From: Phoronis ovalis
Taxonomy: Eukaryota > Phoronida > Phoronidae
Length of the DNA: 19,097 nt
Reading direction: 5' to 3'
Assembly (NCBI GenBank): GCA_028565635.1
Contig: JAOXYB010016454.1
Span: 1 to 19,097 of the forward strand
Part shown: one piece after another, positions 1 to 7,000 of the stretch
How positions within the stretch are numbered: the stretch's first letter is position 1
Layout of the letters: each line of letters starts with the position of its first letter
Notes under the pieces: model-generated
What the model was told of the DNA's origin: nothing
What the model saw: only the letters and a program-made list of their open reading frames with translations
Databases searched by the model: none
Program-made: the position numbers and the translations under genes

Positions 1-9
1 AAGTAAGTA

Positions 10-61
10 AAACGTCCGGCAGAACGATGTTCTCGCGAGATTTTTCGATGTCCGGACGTTT
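10..61. repeat. Nested palindrome: inverted arms around TCTCGCGAGA
   Basis: TCTCGCGAGA at 31-40 is a perfect 10-base palindrome. It is flanked symmetrically by AAACGTCCGG (10-19) and its reverse complement CCGGACGTTT (52-61), and both palindromes share the same centre, between bases 35 and 36. TCTCGCGAGA is a known CG-rich promoter element in animals. Here it lies in the presumed first intron of SRPRA, about 465 bases from its ATG. Confidence 0.75.
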
Positions 62-100
62 AGCCCCAAGATATGCCATCAGGTAACCGGACGTTTAGCC
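52..100. repeat. 14-base direct repeat CCGGACGTTTAGCC, two copies
   Basis: Copies lie at 52-65 and 87-100, 35 bases apart. The first copy overlaps the right arm of the nested palindrome. Function is unknown. Confidence 0.8.
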
Positions 101-386
101 ACGGCCTAAAAAAAACATGGAGTGGAAAAACAATACACCGGTAAATTAATATCTGAAAACAAGAGTAAGGAATTTGACAATTCTGTGTAGGTACCTCTGT
201 TGATTTTCACGTTAATTTTGTATTTGATGTATGGTGAAACGTTCACAACAAGTTCACATGATACATTACATCATATACAAACTATACCTTTCAGGAGGCA
301 GATATATCTGACATTCATATATCATTATATCAATATATGACAGGAATCTGACGCACACCGGGACTTTACAAGTGTCTTTTACTTAC

Positions 387-503
387 CTGAAGTATCACAG
401 ATTTGATCAGGGCATTAACTGACGGCGTAAATAGTTGACTTGTTCCCTGAAAGCACCATAAAACTATACCACCTTTACTAAAAATCGTGAACAAGTCCAA
501 CAT
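387..503 (-). CDS. SRPRA: Signal recognition particle receptor subunit alpha, first coding exon (partial gene)
   Basis: The exon reads from an ATG at 503-501 down to 387 and gives 39 codons. It begins MLDLFTIFSKGG, then IVLWCFQG, and ends VNALIKSVILQ. This matches the conserved start of SR-alpha, the GTPase receptor that docks SRP-ribosome complexes at the ER membrane. The first residues belong to the SRX domain, the longin-like fold that binds the beta subunit. The start is supported by an in-frame TGA at 548-546 with no ATG in between and by A at -3. The exon ends in phase 0 at a perfect donor, CAG|GTAAGT (donor 386-381). The next expected exon is not present in 1-386, so the gene continues off the left edge. 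It is head to head with USF. The exon is short, but residue agreement with the family is nearly continuous. Confidence 0.92.
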
Positions 504-646
504 CTTGAACTCGAGAAAAAACGCAACGACAAAATAACAGATGTTTCACTACCGGATGTTACGTGTAATAAATTCGGTAATTTTCGCATCTCGTCATCCG
601 AAATAAACCGAAGGCTATTTCTGGATATGATTGGATTAAATTTAGA

Positions 647-654
647 TGACGTCA
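647..654. promoter_or_regulatory. CRE palindrome TGACGTCA
   Basis: This is an exact match to the full cAMP-response element bound by CREB/ATF bZIP factors. An inverted CCAAT box at 630-634 lies 12 bases away, a pairing often seen in animal promoters. It sits 144 bases from the SRPRA ATG and 341 bases from the USF ATG. Use by either gene is inferred from position. Confidence 0.55.
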
Positions 655-840
655 AGCGTGCTTGCGAGCCGAAACACTTATTATTTTAATTCCCACGTTC
701 ATACGCAAGAAAAATAATTCCAAATTATATGTAATTTAATTGTTAAATTTCGAAGAATAAATCATTTTGATGCAAGGACAAAAACTCATCTAAATTTAGA
801 AACAACTTGAATGTTTTAAAAAAATGATATAATGTCGAAA

Positions 841-848
841 TATAAAGC
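841..848 (+). promoter_or_regulatory. Possible TATA box of USF
   Basis: TATAAAGC lies 147 bases before the USF start codon. If it is functional, transcription would begin near 870, giving a 5' UTR of roughly 120 bases. The region is AT-rich, so chance occurrence is quite possible. Confidence 0.3.
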
Positions 849-994
849 GGAATAACTTGACCTAGAATGTGATGCGGTTTCGTCTTCTTCCATTTTTGTC
901 ACATGTCTATTTCTTCTCTCACATGACCTGGTGTTTGGCCCCGTGATCAAACTCGATTATTTCCTGGCAAATTCAAAATCCGAGAGTAGATCAC

Positions 995-1026
995 ATGGAT
1001 ATGCTAGATCAAGGCCTCGACACAGG
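995..1026 (+). CDS. USF2: USF coding exon 1
   Basis: The exon holds 32 coding bases: MDMLDQGLDT plus two bases of a Gly codon, then donor GTAGGT at 1027. An in-frame TGA at 944-946 with no later ATG supports this start. The phase joins exactly to exon 2, and the peptide matches the start of human USF2. Confidence 0.88.
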
Positions 1027-4000
1027 GTAGGTAAACAATATTGATTGTAAACGGGCAATTTATTCTGAAATAACCGCGAAGTCTGACATGGTGATTTTGA
1101 TTCTCGTTTCAGGGTTAGTTTGTGCTGGTGACAGGTTAACATTCGGAATGAGATAGTATTAGTAGTAATCTAATGTGAATGATTTAAATATTATAAAATC
1201 TCATTTCTCACAATATTGCCCTATTGAAAATCGTGTTAACAATGAAAGGCTTGACAAGTGCAGTACTGAGATATATAAAATGTTGCTGTTTCAGATTTTT
1301 TTTTGCAATATGTTATTGATTTCTTTTGGAACCTCCCTTTTAGGCTTTAAGTTTTATTTAAAATTAAGTTGTTTTTACCTGCCCTTACTGTTTGTAGCAA
1401 CCACTGTACTGGCTCTAGTCAGGAGTTGATATAGTTAGAAATACAGATACTAATAATAATCTGGTGATCCATGGAATCTTATCATTCAGTGATTCATGTC
1501 AGTTTTGACTTGTTTAGACAGAGTTTAAATTTCTATGAATATTTAATTTTTGTGAAGTCCATTCGATTTCCTTCCCAAGAACAGAACATTATTAGCTTGA
1601 ACCAAATACATGAAACCTTTCAATAAGTGCCTTATTTTCTGTGTGGTAGTTGGCTAAGTTCACAAAGTGTATCTTTGCCTGGCTTACTTCAGTTGGAGCA
1701 GTGGTTTATCATTAACATGTTTTTTAACCATCTAACACCCATGTGTATTGTCTGATTCCAATGGAATGTCATATGCACAGAGTGGTTAAATTAAACTATT
1801 TTCCAACTTACCTGTAATTGAATGGAAATTTCCCTATGGTTTGACACTTATGAGGTAGTCTATTTCGTTATTAAGAAAAGTCAATAAATGACTTAGAGGC
1901 GAAGTAATGACTTTACAGGTGAAGTGCCACTGATAAGATGACAACTCTTAGGTACATCTCAGTCAACCATGAAATAAATTATTGCAGAACCACTCTATCA
2001 TTCTATATTGTTTAAACATTTAATTTGAAATTTTCTAAGTTGTTTTGATAATCCTGGCTTAGGATCTAAATGTATGTTACTTAGTGATGTCACCTGTGAG
2101 ATGTTTCTCCCAAGGAGATTACTCAGGGATGTTCCGCTGGAGTAGGTCGGAGTAGGTTCGGGTATAGAGGATGTCAGAATTCAAGACAAGTATAAAGGAT
2201 ATGATGTAAATTTCGCCTCTGTTTTATGTATAGAGAATTAGAATATTACTTGTTTTATTACTTACTTTAGTATCCTTTATGTCATTATCAGGGATGTGTA
2301 ATTGACCTTGTTTGGGGAAATTCGGGTACAAGCATATTGATATACGGTTTCTAGCATTTTTTTTGATTTAAATAGGATATGTATCTATTTTATGGTAACA
2401 AGCATTGTGTAGTATAATTTAGCATAATTTATTGTCTCCATGTAGAGCTTCCATGTAGACATTTTCCGGAAATGAATAGCATCTGGTGGAAGACGATGAT
2501 ATTTCTGGTTCTAGAGTAAACACAAGAAAAAAATGTCTAGTTATTATTGGATGACCTCCGGAATGTTTTTTTCCTAAAATGTTCGCTAAAATGATAAACG
2601 TTTCAGCATGACTGGTTGGTATAGAGGATGTCCAGAAAAAATTGGTTGGTATAAACGGTGTCCCAAAAAATAGAATTTCTAGATTGGTATAGAGGATATC
2701 TCGAAAAAATAGGAACATTGTAGTATAGAGGATGTCAGTTAGTTTGAGGACTCAGCCAAGCATACCTGTATATGTATTAAGCTCCCTGGGATTTTCTTCT
2801 ACGTCTATGTCTTACTTGAAAACAAAAGCAGAATCTGTTCACAGTATAAAGCAATATGATTTGTGTTATAGGGCACAAGAAAAATCTCCCGATGACTTGA
2901 ACAACCAATCAGAAGGAACACTGCAGATAAATCAAGGTTTGTGTACTTGTGTAACTTGTAGTAAATGCTGTAGTGAATATTGCATAGGCTGAACAAGTTG
3001 CAATAAAGTATCTTTAGAAAGATATGCAGTGGATGTGGTCATCTTGCTCACAGTGTTAATTAAATAACAAAGAGGGAACAGCAGCATGATTCAAAATATT
3101 AACGCTAACTGCTGCTTCCTCCCACTGAACATGTGACAACGGAAAGCAGTCAAATTTTTTCAGGAAATGATCAGTGTTATCAGCAAAGGACATCTCAGAC
3201 TCTTTTTGTATGTGTGTGTCATATGCCTGAAGGGATCTCTCTAGTATGGACATTGTAATTTTAGGTGGAATTAAGCACCTATTTGTTAACACTAAGCTTG
3301 GCTTCCATTAACCATTCAAAAGAGTTGTTTAGATCAGTTGATATGAAAAGGACCAAGTACTCATATGTTTTCCTCGATTCAAATCAAACCAATTTATAAA
3401 CCAAGTGACAGCATTTGCAGTAGGAGAAATTTACCAATACCACTTGAAAATTGCATATTTAGACATATTTTGATTTTTAGGAGATGAAAGTGAGGATGGC
3501 AATCAACAAATGTTAGATCCAGTACAATACCAATTTAGAGCTGAAACCACACAAGGTATGTTTTCCTAGTAATCAACATCACAAATAGTGCACGACAAAC
3601 TCGGCACGACAAACTCTGTAACATTTGTGATATGATTGATATGTTTGCTGTACTATACATAAACAGTGAGATGGAAATTTATTGTCTGGACTTGCTGGTA
3701 GTTCTATTATTTTTCGAGGACATACATCTATCCACACCTTGTTCAAACTTAATAATCCTAGTGTGTTGACAGTCTCACAAAAGACAATTTATGATCATGA
3801 ACAACAGTTGATGGCCAAAGAAAGAATTTTAGTTCTTTAATACTGTATATCCCTTTATTTTCGCGGTCCCTTAATTTTGCGATTTTGTTTAAAAATCGTT
3901 TTCACGAGTTTTAAATTGTGTGAATTATCAATCGACAAATACTAGAAAGCTGTTTCTAAACCGGTACTACACAGCATGCTTGAAGCGAAAGTAAGTCACT

Positions 4001-7000
4001 CGTGACTATACTAGTTCAATGCGGGTTTATAACGTTCAAATTCAAATGTTCGAATTTTAATGCCTAGGACTTTCATTTCAATTGGATTTTATTCACATTG
4101 TTGTGATTTCATATTCTAGATTATTCTCATAATGAGTCTGTATAAGCAGAAACACAATTTTAACTGCTTCTGAATTATGTGTCTGAGCAATGTCTTCTTC
4201 ATAAGTTTAAATCCCCATTACCTTTTCACTGTCTAGAAATACAAATAAGTATGTATTGTTGGCCAGCGGCCATATAGCTGCCAAATAATGTTTTACAATC
4301 TTTGAAAAAATTCAGGATTGTATATATTGCCATTTGTTAAGATAAGAAAGCTCATATACATAATATTAAGACATGGTATAAAGATATCAATTTTGCAACA
4401 TACATTCTGCTAAATTTGTCAGTTACAGGTAAACAATAATCTCACAGAATGAAAGTACTCCTTGAGAATATCAATCCAGCTCATATGAACCTGTTTTTCC
4501 ATATATTTGTAGGTCAGGTAACTTATCGTGTAGTTCAAGTGAATGAAGCAGGCGAGGGTGAAGCTGTAATGACGACAACAGCATTACCACCTGGTACTCA
4601 GGTGGCTCAGGTAAGCAGAAGACTAGTGCCTAGAATTTCTTGTATATGAACGCAAATACTGTTTCTACAAATTTATACATGTGACAGTTTCAGGTATTTA
4701 CTTTTATTTCGGAGAATTGCTGTACACTATTTGGCTACATGTAACTTATAAATAACCAGATACAATATGAGGCTATTGGTCAGGGTAATGAAGAGTTTTT
4801 AATAGGTGCACTTTACAAAAGTTAAACTGAAGAGTGATTTAGCTTGGTTAATGAAAAATAATCATTAAATGTCAAGGTTTGATGTATATATTGAAAAACA
4901 CTGAATGTGTCAATGTTACTAGTTTTTTTTATATATTTTAAATCCTTTTCAGGCAGTAATTCAAAGCCCATTTAGTAATGGCAGTGGTAGTCCGACTCAG
5001 GACCTAGGTGGAGAGACCAGGTTTACATACGTCCCCGCTGTATCAGGTGGTGGTGATGCAGTTACTGTAGCGAATCCAGAGGCACTAGGACAAATGAGTA
5101 CAACAGGAGGTTAGAACCTCATCTTTTTCCATGTTTAATGTGTATATCAGTGAGCTGTCCTGCCTGGTCACTTGTGTAAATCACCCGTCTATAATTTCAT
5201 ATTGAAGTGAAAAAAGTTGTGTGTATCATTGTTCTTGTCCATATAAAATCTTGTTTTTCATCATTTTCCTACATAAATCTGTTATGGGAGTTGATATATG
5301 TATATAGTACATTCAGTCTTTAAATTGGCCATGCAATTTTGTTCCATTCTTTTTTTGTAAAGATCAAATCGGAACAGTACATTGTCAGATGCACAATGAT
5401 ATATACAATTTAACTACTTTTGCAGGTCAGTTTTATGTTATGATGTCTCCACAAGATGTGTTGCAAGGTCCTAGGACAATAGCACCAAGAACTCAGTTTA
5501 CAAAACCAGAAAACATCAGAGCAACTGGAAGAGATGATCGTAGGAGACAAACGCATAATGAAGGTATGAAATAACATATAATGTCTGATGTCTCGGTATC
5601 TATTTGTAATGATAAATCATGTTGCAAAGAAAGTTGCAAAATCATGCAAAGATGTCTTCTGAGCAGTGCAACATTTTTTAACTTGGTTGTATTCAGTAAA
5701 TATAAAGCACTACTGTTTATCTCATAATGTATAAATAATTGAAATTCCACAATAACTTTGGGAAAAACATAATTTCCTTCAAGGCACCTGAATAAAAGTG
5801 AAAACAGCGACACCACCTAATGTAGAACGTGGTATTTTCAATTTTTCAAATGCTCATTTTTTTATGAAAAATGTTTTAAAGACTTGGACGTAAAATTAAC
5901 ATAGAAAACAAGTATCTCGCCAGATGTCGCTGCGCTCGCTTTACATGGGAAATCAACACTAAAGGAAAACGGTGGTAATTTGCATATCAATTGAGAAGTG
6001 CATTAGCCGTATAAAGAATCTTTTGTCTAGCACTTACATAACATGAACTTTACTAAGGGACACTGCCAAAAAGTAGCGAGGAACATGCCGCCGAAAAGCA
6101 AATTATCGGATTATACTAAACAAGTTATAAATAATATTTTGAAACTTCACGAGGAGGAAAAAAAACGAGGAAGACTGATATCCAGCATAAACAAGCCTGT
6201 GCAAAGAACCGTGAAAGCAACTGGGGTTTCGATAAGCACAGTCTATAAGGTCAGAGCTGAAGTTGGAGCTGTTAGCCAAGGTAATCATTTTGTTTCATTT
6301 CAAGTTATGATTCTCGCATGTAAAAACATTAAAAAATGTATAGCTCTAAGAACCCTATGGTCTGGACTTAAACAATTTAACATGCTTTGGTGTAACATTA
6401 TTACACTCTTTAATCTGCATTATTTTATTGTTATTTTGTGCAGCACATATTGTGTAATCACATAAAAATGCGTAATCACAAAGTAGCACAGTGGATCAGT
6501 TCTCGTCTGCAAGTTCAATCTGCTTATCCGATTTTTCTTTATTTTCATTTCTACCTTTTAATTTTTTTTTCGTATTTTTTTTAGACATTTAATATGAAAT
6601 GTTAATTTTAAGAAAACATTTACATATAATTATTTTATCATAATATTTGGTTTATTTTTTTGCAGAAGACGCAGGTATATTTAGCAGTGATAATGACAAT
6701 GCCGTCACTGGTTCTAAACAAGGAAGAAAGTTTAAGTTGGATGACTTTTCTACGACATTCATAAGAAAAACTGTGATTTTTACCATAAGAAAGAACTTCC
6801 TACATTAAAGCTGCACTTGTATCTATTGGAAAATCTCGACGGCACTGCGATATCAAAAAAGCACTCTGCACAGGTATTTAAGAAGAATAGGTTTTATTTA
6901 TGCGAACAGTAGTGATGACCGAAAATTGGTATGCGAGCGTCCAGGTGTAGTTGCTCAAAGAAATTATTATCTCCGAAAAGTGAGACAATATAGGAAGGAA

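Larger units (their letters stand above)
1..386 (-). other. SRPRA intron 1 (partial), no coding exon seen
   Basis: The stretch downstream of the SRPRA exon 1 donor was read on the minus strand and no second SRPRA exon was found, so it is treated as intron. It contains a TCTCGCGAGA palindrome with flanking inverted arms (10-61), a second copy of part of that arm (87-100), and a 12-base palindrome, CAGATATATCTG, at 299-310. Confidence 0.6.
504..994. promoter_or_regulatory. Bidirectional promoter and 5' UTR region between SRPRA and USF
   Basis: Only 491 bases separate the SRPRA start codon (minus strand) from the USF start codon (plus strand), so both promoters and both 5' UTRs must share this space unless non-coding first exons lie elsewhere. 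Visible elements are an inverted CCAAT box (ATTGG, 630-634), a perfect CRE palindrome (647-654) and a TATA-like TATAAAGC (841-848, plus strand) about 150 bases before the USF ATG. Stop codons in frame with each start (548-546 and 944-946) show that neither protein extends further upstream here. Transcription start sites cannot be placed from sequence alone. Confidence 0.75.

Noticed and set aside
464-655. 63-codon minus-strand open frame
   Set aside because: It overlaps SRPRA exon 1 in a different frame. The SRPRA frame beginning at 503 matches a known protein and this one does not.
2732-2992. Open frame from an ATG at 2732 running into USF exon 2
   Set aside because: Its first half has no similarity to USF and overlaps the TATAGAGGATGTC repeat. 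The MDMLDQGLD exon at 995-1026 fits the family and phase better. The open frame also runs past the exon 2 donor into intron.
6043-6084. Alternative upstream ATG for the transposase
   Set aside because: The residues before MPPKSK do not look like the family N terminus, and the gene is a pseudogene in any case.
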